64,000 nt of DNA from contig DFNX01000016.1 of the NCBI GenBank assembly GCA_002376235.1, positions 682,001 through 746,000 of the forward strand, read 5' to 3'. This document shows positions 17,647 through 26,752 of this stretch, piece after piece (the first letter of the stretch is position 1; each line of letters opens with the position of its first letter). A program made the translations under genes and the position numbers. This stretch comes from Neorhizobium sp. UBA3556 (GTDB lineage Bacteria > Pseudomonadota > Alphaproteobacteria > Rhizobiales > Rhizobiaceae). The notes below the pieces were generated by a model. The model was not told the origin of the DNA, did not search any database, and saw only the letters and a program-made list of their open reading frames with translations.

Positions 17647-17886
17647 TCATGTTATTCGAACAATCGGTTCGATTAACGCCTTTGAAGGCAAGGCGTGAGC
17701 GAGACGGAGCTCGCACATGATCAACGGCCGCCCACAGCAGGGACACGTCTCCTTCAGATGTGACCCCGCCAATCGCGCAGAGGCATCCACTTGAAAATGT
17801 GGCTTTATTCCCGCTGAGACGGCAACACGTACGACAAAATGGGCAAAGAAATGCCCTTTACACGGCTTACCGTCTATCGCATCCAT
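17647..17886 (-). CDS. Small hypothetical protein with a CPCC motif
   Basis: A 79-residue frame from ATG 17884-17886 to a stop at 17647 has an AGG ribosome site about six bases upstream. The C-terminal half contains CPCCGRPLIMC, which looks like a small zinc ribbon with four cysteines, plus another cysteine near residue 9. A longer in-frame extension to 18009 would overlap the divergent pfp gene and lacks a good start. I do not recognise a family. It is transcribed away from pfp and toward the DnaJ-like gene. Confidence 0.5.
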   Translation of the reverse strand: MDAIDGKPCKGHFFAHFVVRVAVSAGIKPHFQVDASARLAGSHLKETCPCCGRPLIMCELRLAHALPSKALIEPIVRIT

Positions 17887-17932
17887 ATTACCTAAAACTG
17901 CAGGGAAAGCGCTTGCGCGCAACGGAGGAACC

Positions 17933-19144
17933 ATGGCCAAACACAAAGTCGCAATGCTGACCGCAGGAGGCCTTGCCCCCTGCCTCTCATCGGCGGTGGG
18001 AGGCCTCATCCAACGCTATAGCGACGTGGCTCCGGATGCGGAACTGATTGCCTATCGCTCCGGATATCAGGGCGTCCTTCTGTCGGATAAAATCGGCATC
18101 ACGCCCGAAATGCGGGAAAAGGCCAACCTTCTTCATCGTTACGGCGGCTCGCCGATTGGTAACAGTCGCGTCAAGCTGACCAATGCCGCCGACTGCGTGA
18201 AGCGCGGACTGATCCAGCAGGGGCAGGATCCGTTGGCAGTTGCAGCCGAGCGATTGGCGGAAGACGGCGTCACCATCCTTCACACGATCGGCGGTGACGA
18301 CACCAATACCGTGGCAGCCGATCTCGCAGCCTATCTTGGCGCCAATGGCTATGACCTGACGGTGGTCGGCCTGCCCAAGACGGTCGATAACGATATCGTG
18401 CCCATCCGCCAGTCGCTCGGCGCCTGGACTGCGGCAGAAGTCGGCGCAGCATTCTTCGACAACGTTTCCAACGAACAGACGGCCGCACCGCGCACCCTCA
18501 TCATCCATGAGGTCATGGGCCGCCATTGCGGCTGGCTTACCGCCGCAACTGCCCGCGCCTATATCCAGAAGAGCCGATCGAATGACTATATGGAAGGCTT
18601 TCTGATGAACGAGGAGATGAAGAGCATCGACGGCCTCTATCTTCCCGAAATGGCCTTTGATGCGGAAAAGGAAGCGGCACGCTTGAGGGAAGTCATGGAC
18701 AAGCGCGGCTTTGCAACAATCTTTGTTTCGGAAGGAGCTTGTCTGGATGCGATCGTCGCCGAGCGTGAAGCTGCTGGTGAAAGCGTTGCCCGCGACGCCT
18801 TCGGCCACGTCAAGCTCGACACGATCAACGTCGGAGGCTGGTTTCAGAAGCAATTTGCGGCAAGGATCGACGCAGAGCGGTCGCTGGTACAGAAGTCCGG
18901 TTATTTCGCCAGATCGGCACCGGCAAACGGCGACGATCTGAGATTGATCCAGGGCATGGTCGATCTGGCCGTCGAAAGTGCACTGAACAAGATCTCCGGC
19001 GTAACGGGACATGACGAAGAGCAGAATGGAAAGCTGAGAACGATCGAATTTCCGCGCATCAAGGGTGGTAAACCATTCGATATGACGGCAAGATGGTTCG
19101 GCGACGTAATGGAGTCCATCGGACAGTCTTTCAAACCTGCCTGA
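17933..19144 (+). CDS. pfp: Pyrophosphate-dependent 6-phosphofructokinase
   Basis: The enzyme interconverts fructose 6-phosphate and fructose 1,6-bisphosphate using PPi. The motif GGDDTN near residues 120-125 has Asp where ATP-dependent enzymes have Gly. PKTVDND near 145-151 has the Lys characteristic of PPi-dependent phosphofructokinases, and MGRHCGW completes the sugar-phosphate site. The length of 403 residues fits the group. AACGGAGGAACC before the ATG is a strong ribosome site. Most rhizobia rely on the Entner-Doudoroff route, so a reversible PPi enzyme may serve mainly gluconeogenesis or the pentose pathway; this is inference. Confidence 0.93.
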   Translation: MAKHKVAMLTAGGLAPCLSSAVGGLIQRYSDVAPDAELIAYRSGYQGVLLSDKIGITPEMREKANLLHRYGGSPIGNSRVKLTNAADCVKRGLIQQGQDPLAVAAERLAEDGVTILHTIGGDDTNTVAADLAAYLGANGYDLTVVGLPKTVDNDIVPIRQSLGAWTAAEVGAAFFDNVSNEQTAAPRTLIIHEVMGRHCGWLTAATARAYIQKSRSNDYMEGFLMNEEMKSIDGLYLPEMAFDAEKEAARLREVMDKRGFATIFVSEGACLDAIVAEREAAGESVARDAFGHVKLDTINVGGWFQKQFAARIDAERSLVQKSGYFARSAPANGDDLRLIQGMVDLAVESALNKISGVTGHDEEQNGKLRTIEFPRIKGGKPFDMTARWFGDVMESIGQSFKPA

Positions 19145-19184
19145 TGGAGAAATGACGGGTGCCGTGGCGCCTGGGAGGGTGATG

Positions 19185-19820
19185 ATGACCGTAGAGACAT
19201 GGCTCGCGTTGGCGGCAACGGCAACTGCCGTGCTTCTCATGCCTCATCCTATTGCTTCGCTCACCGCAGCGTTCTCAGGATCCTGGGGACGCACAAGTGC
19301 GCTCGTCACCATCCCGGCTTTCGTTCTCGCCTTCCTAATGGGGGCTATTCTGGTCACGACAGGCGTATTCCTGATCGCATTCCTGTGGCCGGCAGCCGTC
19401 GGTGTCCTGTCGTGGATAGGTCTTTCCTATTTGATGCTGCATGTCCTCTACGCCTATCAGGACCCGCAGTTGCGTTACGGGCCGGCCGACAACGACAACC
19501 TTCCGGAAACGCGCCCGTTGCGCATCTTCGGCTACTTCATCCTGAAGACATTCAGGAGTATTCGCTACTTCGCGCTCACGGCGGCAATTGCCATACAGTT
19601 CTTCAACCCGGCGCAGTCACCGCAGGAACAGTATCTGAAGATGATTTCTGCGTTGGCCGTCTCGGCAATGCTGGCCATCCTCGCCCACGCTGTTATCCCC
19701 GGCCTTTTTGCCCGCAAACGCCGCCGTCCCAGCACGCGAAGCAAGGCCCCTTATCGCCCGGGAACACGCTTTATTGCACGCCGCGCCGTCAGCGCAGGTT
19801 ATCGCCGCATAGCCGCCTGA
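19185..19820 (+). CDS. LysE-like small membrane protein
   Basis: The 211-residue product has about five hydrophobic segments. The N-terminal half (WLALAATATAVLLMPHPIAS, then a later AFLWPAAVGVLSWIGLSYLMLH) resembles the LysE/RhtB amino acid exporter family, while the C-terminal half has a basic tail rich in Arg. I chose ATG 19185 because GGGAGGG ends five bases before it; ATG 19182 and 19152 are also possible. It is 40 bases downstream of pfp and probably co-transcribed with it. The substrate is unknown and the family assignment is tentative. Confidence 0.6.
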   Translation: MTVETWLALAATATAVLLMPHPIASLTAAFSGSWGRTSALVTIPAFVLAFLMGAILVTTGVFLIAFLWPAAVGVLSWIGLSYLMLHVLYAYQDPQLRYGPADNDNLPETRPLRIFGYFILKTFRSIRYFALTAAIAIQFFNPAQSPQEQYLKMISALAVSAMLAILAHAVIPGLFARKRRRPSTRSKAPYRPGTRFIARRAVSAGYRRIAA

Positions 19821-19932
19821 CGCGCTGCGACCTGTAGATGGCTTGTCGATCTCTTTCGAATGAGTTAATTGGATTGCAGTTTCACTGATCCTGTTAACGT
19901 TCTGGGCAACGATTTTTGATGAGAGCGACCCA

Positions 19933-20928
19933 ATGGCAATGATGCGATTTGTGGGCCGTAGGGCCGCCGTGGTTATCGCCATGTCATCCGCCTTGGCCGC
20001 TTGTTCCAGCGTTGACCACTCCAACAACGTAGCTGCAACTGATGCACAGGATGCAGCCGTACAGCAGGCCGCCGATATTGCTCAGCCAGGCTCGGAAAAC
20101 ACGGTAACGCTCGTCAAGACCAGCCGCCTTCCCGTTCCGGTCCCGACCGTTTCCGAAGCAACCAGCATTCAGACCGCAGCAATGGCATCGCCTGCCATGG
20201 CGCCGTTCGTTGCATTTCAGCCAGCCCCCGCAGCCATACCGGCAGCGGCAGCATCTGTGATCGTCGCTTCCGCTTCACCCGCAGTACACAGCACCGCAAA
20301 AGGCAGCCGCCTCGTTTCACCGCCGCTTGCGCCGGCCGTGCAGTCGGGACAGATCCAGCCGGCAGCAGCCCAGGCTATTGCCCTCGATGAGCCTGAACTG
20401 ACACCGGACATGGTGGCCCTGCAATCGGTCATCCCGATCCCGCGCCCGCAAACGGCGACCACCACGCTGGCCTACGCAGCCCAGCCAAAGGCTGTCGCCG
20501 CATTGTCGGCCATCGACAGCAAGTTGGAATTCCCGCCGGCTCCCGGCGAGCCGATACCGGAAACCGCATCGGGCGCACCCTCCGATCTGAAAAAACTGAT
20601 CCACCGCTACGCCGGCCTTTATGGCGTGCCGGAATCGCTGGTTCACCGCGTTGTGCACCGGGAAAGCAAATACGACCCCAAGGCCTATCACAAGAACGGC
20701 TATTGGGGCCTCATGCAGATCAAGTATTCGACCGCAAAGTCCATGGGTTACGAAGGCCCGCCGGAAGGTCTTCTCGATGCAGAGACCAACCTGAAATACG
20801 CGATCAAGTACCTCCGCGGCGCCTGGCTGGTGGCGGACAACCAGAACGACAACGCAATCCGGCTTTATGCGCGCGGCTATTATTACGACGCCAAGCGCAA
20901 GGACATGCTCCACGTTCTGCAGAAATAA
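19933..20928 (+). CDS. Lytic transglycosylase lipoprotein (SLT domain)
   Basis: This 331-residue protein starts with a lipoprotein signal ending in LAAC at about residue 23, so it is probably anchored in the outer membrane. A long Ala/Pro-rich linker (about 24-215) precedes the catalytic domain. There the glutamate lies in VHRESKYDP and the GYWGLMQIKY motif follows, typical of SLT lytic transglycosylases. It would cut glycan strands in the periplasm. The gene ends three bases before the convergent beta-lactamase-like gene, leaving almost no terminator room. Confidence 0.87.
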   Translation: MAMMRFVGRRAAVVIAMSSALAACSSVDHSNNVAATDAQDAAVQQAADIAQPGSENTVTLVKTSRLPVPVPTVSEATSIQTAAMASPAMAPFVAFQPAPAAIPAAAASVIVASASPAVHSTAKGSRLVSPPLAPAVQSGQIQPAAAQAIALDEPELTPDMVALQSVIPIPRPQTATTTLAYAAQPKAVAALSAIDSKLEFPPAPGEPIPETASGAPSDLKKLIHRYAGLYGVPESLVHRVVHRESKYDPKAYHKNGYWGLMQIKYSTAKSMGYEGPPEGLLDAETNLKYAIKYLRGAWLVADNQNDNAIRLYARGYYYDAKRKDMLHVLQK

Positions 20929-20931
20929 CGG

Positions 20932-22272
20932 TCACTCCGGCCCAAGCTGGCGAACCACCGCAGAAGCAAGATCGATCGCCTCATAGCCCATGGAGCGTGG
21001 CGTGAGCCCCAGTCGCACGATAGCCAGATCGAGCGAAGGGATGACGAAAATATTCTGCCCGTCATGCCCGCTCAGAACGAATGCATCCGCAGGCAAGCCT
21101 GCATCGGGCCTCGGCAACCATGTCTGCATTTTCGAATAACGCCCGCCCGAACTCCTGTTCGCCTCGTGCATCTGCCTGACAAAACCTTCCGGCAGAAGGC
21201 GCTGCCCGTCCCACACGCCATCGCGTGCCAAAAACATCCCGAATTTCGCCCAGTCGCGGGCGGTAGCATACATGTAGGAACTGCCGACAAACGTGCCCGC
21301 CGCATCCGCCTCCAAGATCGCCGATCGCATGCCCAGAGGCTCGAATATCGCCTTCCAGGGATAGGTCAGGGCTTCATCCCTGTTGCCGATCCGGTCCATC
21401 CAAATCTTTGAAAGCAGCACCGACGTCCCGGACGAATAGGTGAAGCGTGAACCGATCTCTTCCTCAAGCGGCAGGCTTTCGACAAAACGGGCCATGTCCG
21501 GCTCGAGAAACAGCATGCGGGTGACATCAGCCACCGTGCCGTAATTCTCGTTGAAGGCGAGCCCGCTCTCCATGCCCATGAGATCGGAAATACGGATCAA
21601 TGCACGCCGATCGTCCCTCCAGCCCGGAAAAAGATTCTTTTCGTCGAGCGATAGACGCCCCTCCAGAACGAGCCGTCCGATGATTGCAGCATTCACGGTC
21701 TTGGTCATCGACCAACCGAGAAGCGGCGTATTGCTGGAAAATCCGTCGCCATAGGTCTCGGCGATAATCTGTCCACCTTTCACGACAACGACGCCGCGCA
21801 TGCCCGGCCCGGTTAATCCGGCATCTGATATTATTGCCGCAAGTGATTCGTCCGGCTCGATCTTCTCGCCTTCAGGCCAAAACCTGACGTCGCTCTCGGG
21901 GGCTGGCATCGGATGACTGTCGGAATGCGCGATGACGGAATCATCGCCAACCACAGCGCACCCGGTTGCCGGCTGATAGACCGCGCGGCTTGGCGCAATA
22001 CGCCCGAACAATGCAGCATCGACGCTCTGCGTCTCGCGGTCGACATTAACCCGCATAAGCCTGAGCAGCGGATTTCCGAGCGCCTGAACGTCGTTGAAAA
22101 GTACGTCTTCAACATCACGATCCGCGATGAAAACATTGGAGCAGACGATCTTGGCCGCATAACCGCTGCCGACGCGCAAAAGGTTGGGTGGTATGAAATA
22201 GAGCCACAAACCTACCCCGATGGCCGCAATCAACAGAAACACGGCCATACGGCGAAAAATTCGTTTCAGCAC
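20932..22272 (-). CDS. Serine hydrolase, class C beta-lactamase-related
   Basis: The 446-residue protein has an N-terminal membrane anchor (about residues 8-27) and a beta-lactamase/esterase domain. The nucleophile motif is GWSMTKT (SxxK), the second motif YSSG follows in the middle, and GHDGQN near the end matches the HxG-type third box. Such proteins include D-aminopeptidases, esterases and 6-aminohexanoate hydrolases, so true beta-lactamase activity is not implied. I use GTG 22270-22272 because GGGAGG lies five bases upstream; a longer frame to 22506 would overlap btaA. It is divergent from btaA. Confidence 0.78.
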   Translation of the reverse strand: MLKRIFRRMAVFLLIAAIGVGLWLYFIPPNLLRVGSGYAAKIVCSNVFIADRDVEDVLFNDVQALGNPLLRLMRVNVDRETQSVDAALFGRIAPSRAVYQPATGCAVVGDDSVIAHSDSHPMPAPESDVRFWPEGEKIEPDESLAAIISDAGLTGPGMRGVVVVKGGQIIAETYGDGFSSNTPLLGWSMTKTVNAAIIGRLVLEGRLSLDEKNLFPGWRDDRRALIRISDLMGMESGLAFNENYGTVADVTRMLFLEPDMARFVESLPLEEEIGSRFTYSSGTSVLLSKIWMDRIGNRDEALTYPWKAIFEPLGMRSAILEADAAGTFVGSSYMYATARDWAKFGMFLARDGVWDGQRLLPEGFVRQMHEANRSSGGRYSKMQTWLPRPDAGLPADAFVLSGHDGQNIFVIPSLDLAIVRLGLTPRSMGYEAIDLASAVVRQLGPE

Positions 22273-22437
22273 CAACGCCTCCCTTTTCTCCACCCCATGC
22301 AAAGCAAAATCCGTGGGCAAGGGAAAGCCCCCTTGGCGATAGAAGGGTTCACGATCAAGCAAGTCACAATCCGCGTCACGAAGCTGTAGCACGAAGCGGC
22401 TAAACGCCTCGAAACTCATGATGAGGCAGGATTGGTC

Positions 22438-23688
22438 ATGGCAGATATCGTCGAAGAACGTGGCTTGCAGCGCAATCGCAAGCTCAAGGACGCCCTTCTC
22501 CAGCATAAGGCACTGTCACCGCACGGTCTTTCCGAACGTCTGTTCGGCCTGCTCTTCTCGGGCCTCGTCTACCCTCAGATCTGGGAGGACCCGGCTGTCG
22601 ACATGGAAGCGATGGAACTGTCGGAAGGACATTCGATTGTCACGATCGGCTCTGGCGGCTGCAATATGCTCGCCTATCTGTCGCGCTCGCCGAAGGCAAT
22701 CGACGTGGTCGATCTCAATCGCCACCATATCGCCCTCAACCGCCTGAAGCTCGCAGCCTTCAAATACCTTCCCTCCCACGCCGAGGTTGTGCGTTATCTC
22801 GGAACGCATGGTTTGAAGGCCAACGGTTCCGCATTCGATCAACACATCGCCGGAAACCTTGACGAACAGACGAAAACCTACTGGAAGAAGCGCTCGCTGA
22901 CGGGCCGCCGTCGGGTGGAAGTCTTCAACCGCAACATCTATCGCACCGGCCTGCTCGGTCGCTTCATCGCCGCCGGCCACATCGTTGCCCGCCTCCATGG
23001 TGTCGACCTGAAGGAGTTCGTAGAAGCACGCTCGCTTCGCGAACAGCGGCAGTTCTTCGATGCCAACATTGCTCCGCTTTTCGACCGCCCTCTGATACGC
23101 TTCGTCACCAGCCGCAAAAGCTCGCTTTTCGGTCTCGGCATTCCGCCGCAGCAATATGATGAACTGGCAAGCCTCGCTCCCAACGGCTCGATCGCACCGG
23201 TGCTGCGCGAACGGCTGGAAAAGCTTGCCTGCCATTTCCCGTTGAGCGACAACTACTTCGCCTGGCAGGCCTTCGCGCGCCGCTATCCGCGCCCAGAGGA
23301 AGGCAACCTGCCGGACTATCTTCGCGCCGAAAACTATCAAACCATCCGGCGCAATACCGATCGCGTCACGGTCCACCACGAAAGTGTCACCGGCCTTCTG
23401 GCCCGCAAACCCGCAGGTTCTGTCGACCGGTTCGTGCTGCTCGATGCCCAGGATTGGATGAACGACGAGCAGCTGAACGCGCTGTGGAGCGAGATCAACC
23501 GCACGGCCGCGCCTGACGCCCGGGTCATCTTCCGCACCGCAGCCGAAAAAAGTGTCATCGAAGGCCGCCTGGCTGATACGCTTCGTCAGCAATGGACCTA
23601 TATTTCGGAACGCTCCGCCGAACTCAACCAGCAAGACCGCTCGGCCATCTATGGCGGCTTCCATATCTACGTGAAGGCCGGCCAGTGA
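22438..23688 (+). CDS. btaA: S-adenosylmethionine:diacylglycerol 3-amino-3-carboxypropyl transferase BtaA
   Basis: BtaA transfers the 3-amino-3-carboxypropyl group of SAM to diacylglycerol, making diacylglyceryl-homoserine, the first step to the phosphorus-free betaine lipid DGTS. The 416-residue length matches the Rhodobacter enzyme. The nucleotide-binding motif IGSGGCN is at 70-76 and the DVVDLN strand follows. I use ATG 22438 rather than an in-frame TTG two codons earlier. The stop overlaps the btaB GTG by four bases. In rhizobia these genes are induced by phosphate limitation, but I see no convincing PHO box here. Confidence 0.93.
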   Translation: MADIVEERGLQRNRKLKDALLQHKALSPHGLSERLFGLLFSGLVYPQIWEDPAVDMEAMELSEGHSIVTIGSGGCNMLAYLSRSPKAIDVVDLNRHHIALNRLKLAAFKYLPSHAEVVRYLGTHGLKANGSAFDQHIAGNLDEQTKTYWKKRSLTGRRRVEVFNRNIYRTGLLGRFIAAGHIVARLHGVDLKEFVEARSLREQRQFFDANIAPLFDRPLIRFVTSRKSSLFGLGIPPQQYDELASLAPNGSIAPVLRERLEKLACHFPLSDNYFAWQAFARRYPRPEEGNLPDYLRAENYQTIRRNTDRVTVHHESVTGLLARKPAGSVDRFVLLDAQDWMNDEQLNALWSEINRTAAPDARVIFRTAAEKSVIEGRLADTLRQQWTYISERSAELNQQDRSAIYGGFHIYVKAGQ

Positions 23689-24341
23689 GCGCCGGCGCAA
23701 CGGCGCAGAGCCACGCCGCCCATATGGACCGGATGTACCGCTATCAGCGGCACATCTATGACCTGACGCGAAAATACTATCTTTTCGGCCGGGACCGTAC
23801 GATCGCCGGCCTCGATGTTCCAGATGAAGGCAGTATTCTGGAAGTCGGTTGCGGCACCGGCCGTAATCTGGTCCTCACCCGCCGCCACTATCCGACAGCA
23901 AAACTCTACGGCCTCGATATCTCTGCCGAGATGCTGCAGACGGCGCATGCCAATCTGGCCGGCAGCCGACAGCAGCCAACCCTCATCGTTGCCGACGCCA
24001 CGACCTTTCGCCCTGGAGATTTTGGGGTGAACGGCTTCGACCGCATCATGATCTCCTATGCCGTCTCGATGATCCCGGCATGGGAAGATGCGATTACCGC
24101 AGCACTCTCGGCGCTCAACCCGAAAGGCTCACTCCATATCGTTGACTTCGGCCAGCAGGAGCGCCTTCCCCGTTGGTTCCGCCACATGCTGCAAACCTGG
24201 CTCCGGCGGTTCCATGTCACTCCGAGGGCCAATCTTCGGAAAATCCTCGAGGCCCGCCTCGATGCGGCCGATGCCAAGATGACTTTCGAGGATATCGGGC
24301 GGGGTTATGCGTGGCACGCGGTGATCCGCAAGAGAGGCTGA
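23685..24341 (+). CDS. btaB: Diacylglyceryl-homoserine N-methyltransferase BtaB
   Basis: BtaB adds three methyl groups from SAM to diacylglyceryl-homoserine to give DGTS. The 218-residue protein has a class I methyltransferase fold with ILEVGCGTG at 51-59 and the acidic strand end LYGLDIS. The start is GTG 23685-23687 and forms a GTGA overlap with the btaA stop. An upstream frame start at 23592 lies inside btaA and adds an unrelated Arg-rich segment. Together with BtaA it forms a two-gene lipid operon. Confidence 0.93.
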   Translation: MSAGATAQSHAAHMDRMYRYQRHIYDLTRKYYLFGRDRTIAGLDVPDEGSILEVGCGTGRNLVLTRRHYPTAKLYGLDISAEMLQTAHANLAGSRQQPTLIVADATTFRPGDFGVNGFDRIMISYAVSMIPAWEDAITAALSALNPKGSLHIVDFGQQERLPRWFRHMLQTWLRRFHVTPRANLRKILEARLDAADAKMTFEDIGRGYAWHAVIRKRG

Positions 24342-24412
24342 CACACTCGTTACTCTGAGGATCATTTCGCCTTACCCAATCCTGGCGGCACTATGGTAAA
24401 TGGGAGCATCGA

Positions 24413-25255
24413 ATGCCGCCCGGCCTGATTCCGGCCGACAGCGCCATCATTGCAGCTCAACCCGGATACCTCATGCCGCGCAAGTTTCTCGCCCTTCTTC
24501 TCACGGCCTTCATGGCGACTTCCTGCACGTCCACCATCGACCTGATGGACACGGCATCAATCAGCGGCACAAAGTTCAAGGACAATGATCTGCAGAATTT
24601 CGGCCGCAACCATCCCGGCCGTCATGAAGTCCACGGCATCGATCTGTCGAAATGGAACGGCACCGATATCGATTGGCAGACGGTCAAGAAGTCAGACGTC
24701 GCTTTTGTCTTCATCAAGGGAACGGAAGGCAAGGACCGCATCGATCCGGCCTTCAGGACCCATTGGCGGGGCGCGGCCAATGCCGGCATTCCGCATTCCG
24801 CTTACCATTTCTATTATTTCTGCTCGACACCGGAAGATCAGGCCGACTGGTTCATTGCCAACGTGCCGAAGGAAGCCAACATGCTGCCCCCGGTCCTGGA
24901 CATGGAATGGAATCCCGCCTCGCCGACCTGCAAGCTGAGGCCGGATGCGGCAACCGTACGCGATGTGATGCGGCGTTTCATGGCGCGTATCGAAGCCCAT
25001 TACGGCCGCAAACCGATCATCTACACTTCGGTTGATTTCCACCGCGACAACCTCGTCGGCGCGTTCAACGACTACCATTTCTGGGTTCGCTCGGTGGCCG
25101 CTCACCCAAGCGAGATCTATACCGGCCGCAAATGGGCCTTCTGGCAATATACCGCAACCGGCATAGTCCCCGGCATCAAGGGAGAAACGGACATTAACGT
25201 ATTCTCCGGCAGCGCCCGGAACTGGAATTCCTGGGTCGCAGCGGCAAACGACTGA
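24413..25255 (+). CDS. Glycoside hydrolase family 25 muramidase, probable lipoprotein
   Basis: GH25 enzymes hydrolyse the beta-1,4 bond between MurNAc and GlcNAc. The protein has GIDLSKWNG near residue 79, the acidic motif LDMEWNP with the catalytic pair in mid-domain, and TDINVFSG near the end, as expected of the barrel fold. A lipobox-like AFMATSC follows a hydrophobic stretch. GGGAG precedes the ATG at 24413, giving 280 residues, whereas a start at 24473 would give a more compact lipoprotein signal. GH25 proteins are best known from phages and Gram-positives, but lipoprotein versions occur in rhizobia. Confidence 0.82.
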   Translation: MPPGLIPADSAIIAAQPGYLMPRKFLALLLTAFMATSCTSTIDLMDTASISGTKFKDNDLQNFGRNHPGRHEVHGIDLSKWNGTDIDWQTVKKSDVAFVFIKGTEGKDRIDPAFRTHWRGAANAGIPHSAYHFYYFCSTPEDQADWFIANVPKEANMLPPVLDMEWNPASPTCKLRPDAATVRDVMRRFMARIEAHYGRKPIIYTSVDFHRDNLVGAFNDYHFWVRSVAAHPSEIYTGRKWAFWQYTATGIVPGIKGETDINVFSGSARNWNSWVAAAND

Positions 25256-25419
25256 ATGCAAGCCTCGGGCGATTTGTAGCTTGGCCCATTCGTATTACTG
25301 GCATTGTGAATGCGAGTGCGCTAAATAGCCGACGGTCGTGACGCCGAATAAGCGCCGCGATTTCACACAATCTATTCTAGATCATCCCCAGACACGCCAC
25401 AGATCGCCAGGATCGCCAT

Positions 25420-26634
25420 ATGTCATTCCTCGACAGCCGAAGCTTTGCCCTTGCAGCACTCATCGCCGGAGGGCTGACCGTCCCCGCCTTCGCCCAGACA
25501 GCTCCACCGGCAGCAGCCCCCGTCTGCGGCGGCGATCTGACAGCTTTTCTCGCCGGCGTGAAGCAGGAAGCGATCTCCAAGGGCATTCCGGCCGCAGCAG
25601 CCGACGAAGCCCTTGCCGGCGCGCAGATCGACCCGAAGGTCCTGTCCCGTGACCGCGCCCAGGGCGTATTCCGCCAGACATTTCTGGAATTCTCCCAGCG
25701 CACCGTCAGCCAGGCCCGCCTCGATATCGGCCGCCAGAAGCTCAAGCAGTATGCCGATATCTTCGCCCGCGCTGACAGCGAATACGGCGTTCCGGCCGGC
25801 GTCATCACCGCATTCTGGGCGATGGAAACCGACTTCGGCGCCGTTCAGGGTGATTTCAACACCCGCAACGCGCTGGTCACGCTCTCGCACGATTGCCGCC
25901 GCCCGGAACTGTTCCGCCCGCAGCTGATCGCGCTGATCGAGATGGTCCAGCACGGCGATCTCAACCCCGCCACCAATACGGGCGCTTGGGCCGGCGAAAT
26001 CGGCCAGGTCCAGATGTTGCCGGAAGACATCATTGCCCACGGCGTCGATGGCGACAACAGTGGCCATATCGATGTAAAGAGCAGCTCGCCGGACGCCGTC
26101 CTGACGGCTGCAAAATTCATCCAGAGCATGGGCTGGAAAAAGGGCGAGCCCTGGGTTCAGGAAGTCACGCTTCCCGAAACCCTGCCGTTTGAAAAATCCG
26201 GCCTCGGCAACGAGATCCCGGCATCCGAATGGTTCTCCTACGGTGTGACGCCTCGCGACGGCGATACCAAGTTCGGCAACCTGCCCGCAGCTTTGATCCT
26301 GCCACAGGGCCGCAAGGGACCGGCCTTCCTCGCCTATCCGAATTTCGGCATTTACCTGCAGTGGAACCAGTCGTTCATCTACACGACCTCGGCCGCCTAT
26401 TTCGCTACCCGTCTGTCGGGCGCACCGCCCTACCAGAAGACCACGCCGGAAGCAGGCCTCGACGTCGAGGCGATGAAGCAGCTACAGACCAAGCTTGATG
26501 CCCATGGCCATGACGTCGGCAAGATCGACGGCATCCTCGGCTCCGGCACCCGCCAGGCCGTCCAGAAGGAGCAGGCCCGCCTCGGAATGCCGGCCGATGG
26601 CTGGCCGACCCAGGCGCTTTTGCAGGCGCTCTGA
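25420..26634 (+). CDS. Lytic murein transglycosylase, MltB type
   Basis: The 404-residue protein has a cleaved signal peptide ending in AFA at about residue 25. It continues with an SLT_2 (MltB) catalytic domain with the glutamate in WAMETDFG and the later GEIGQVQMLP motif. A C-terminal peptidoglycan-binding domain (about 350-404, LQTKLDAHGHDVGKIDG) follows. It would cleave glycan strands in the periplasm. A terminator follows at 26672-26708. It is the third lytic transglycosylase within 12 kb. Confidence 0.9.
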   Translation: MSFLDSRSFALAALIAGGLTVPAFAQTAPPAAAPVCGGDLTAFLAGVKQEAISKGIPAAAADEALAGAQIDPKVLSRDRAQGVFRQTFLEFSQRTVSQARLDIGRQKLKQYADIFARADSEYGVPAGVITAFWAMETDFGAVQGDFNTRNALVTLSHDCRRPELFRPQLIALIEMVQHGDLNPATNTGAWAGEIGQVQMLPEDIIAHGVDGDNSGHIDVKSSSPDAVLTAAKFIQSMGWKKGEPWVQEVTLPETLPFEKSGLGNEIPASEWFSYGVTPRDGDTKFGNLPAALILPQGRKGPAFLAYPNFGIYLQWNQSFIYTTSAAYFATRLSGAPPYQKTTPEAGLDVEAMKQLQTKLDAHGHDVGKIDGILGSGTRQAVQKEQARLGMPADGWPTQALLQAL

Positions 26635-26671
26635 CGCCGAAAATTGCGCCGGAAATTGAAACCATGACATG

Positions 26672-26708
26672 AAACGGGTGGCGATCAGATCGCCGCCCGT
26701 TTTATCTT
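26672..26708 (+). terminator. Terminator after the MltB-type gene
   Basis: AACGGG(T)GGCGATC and GATCGCC(G)CCCGTT pair in a nearly perfect stem followed by TTTATCTTC. This hairpin overlaps a possible early start of the next gene at 26669 and therefore supports the later start at 26753. Confidence 0.8.
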
Positions 26709-26752
26709 CTGCACCCAGCCTAAGACCACGGCCCGAGACCACGAGCACAGAT

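Noticed and set aside
17656..17672. TCGAAC-AATCG-GTTCGA inverted repeat
   Set aside because: It lies inside the end of the small CPCC gene and has no T-tract, so I do not call it a terminator.
22318..22335. CAAGGG-AAAGCC-CCCTTG inverted repeat between the hydrolase and btaA
   Set aside because: It is short and GC-rich and lies away from any recognisable promoter boxes; such a repeat is expected by chance.
22360..22400. Repeated TCAC sequences before btaA considered as a PHO box
   Set aside because: The spacing is 12 and 15 bases rather than the 11-bp direct repeat of PHO boxes, and the cores differ from CTGTCAT.
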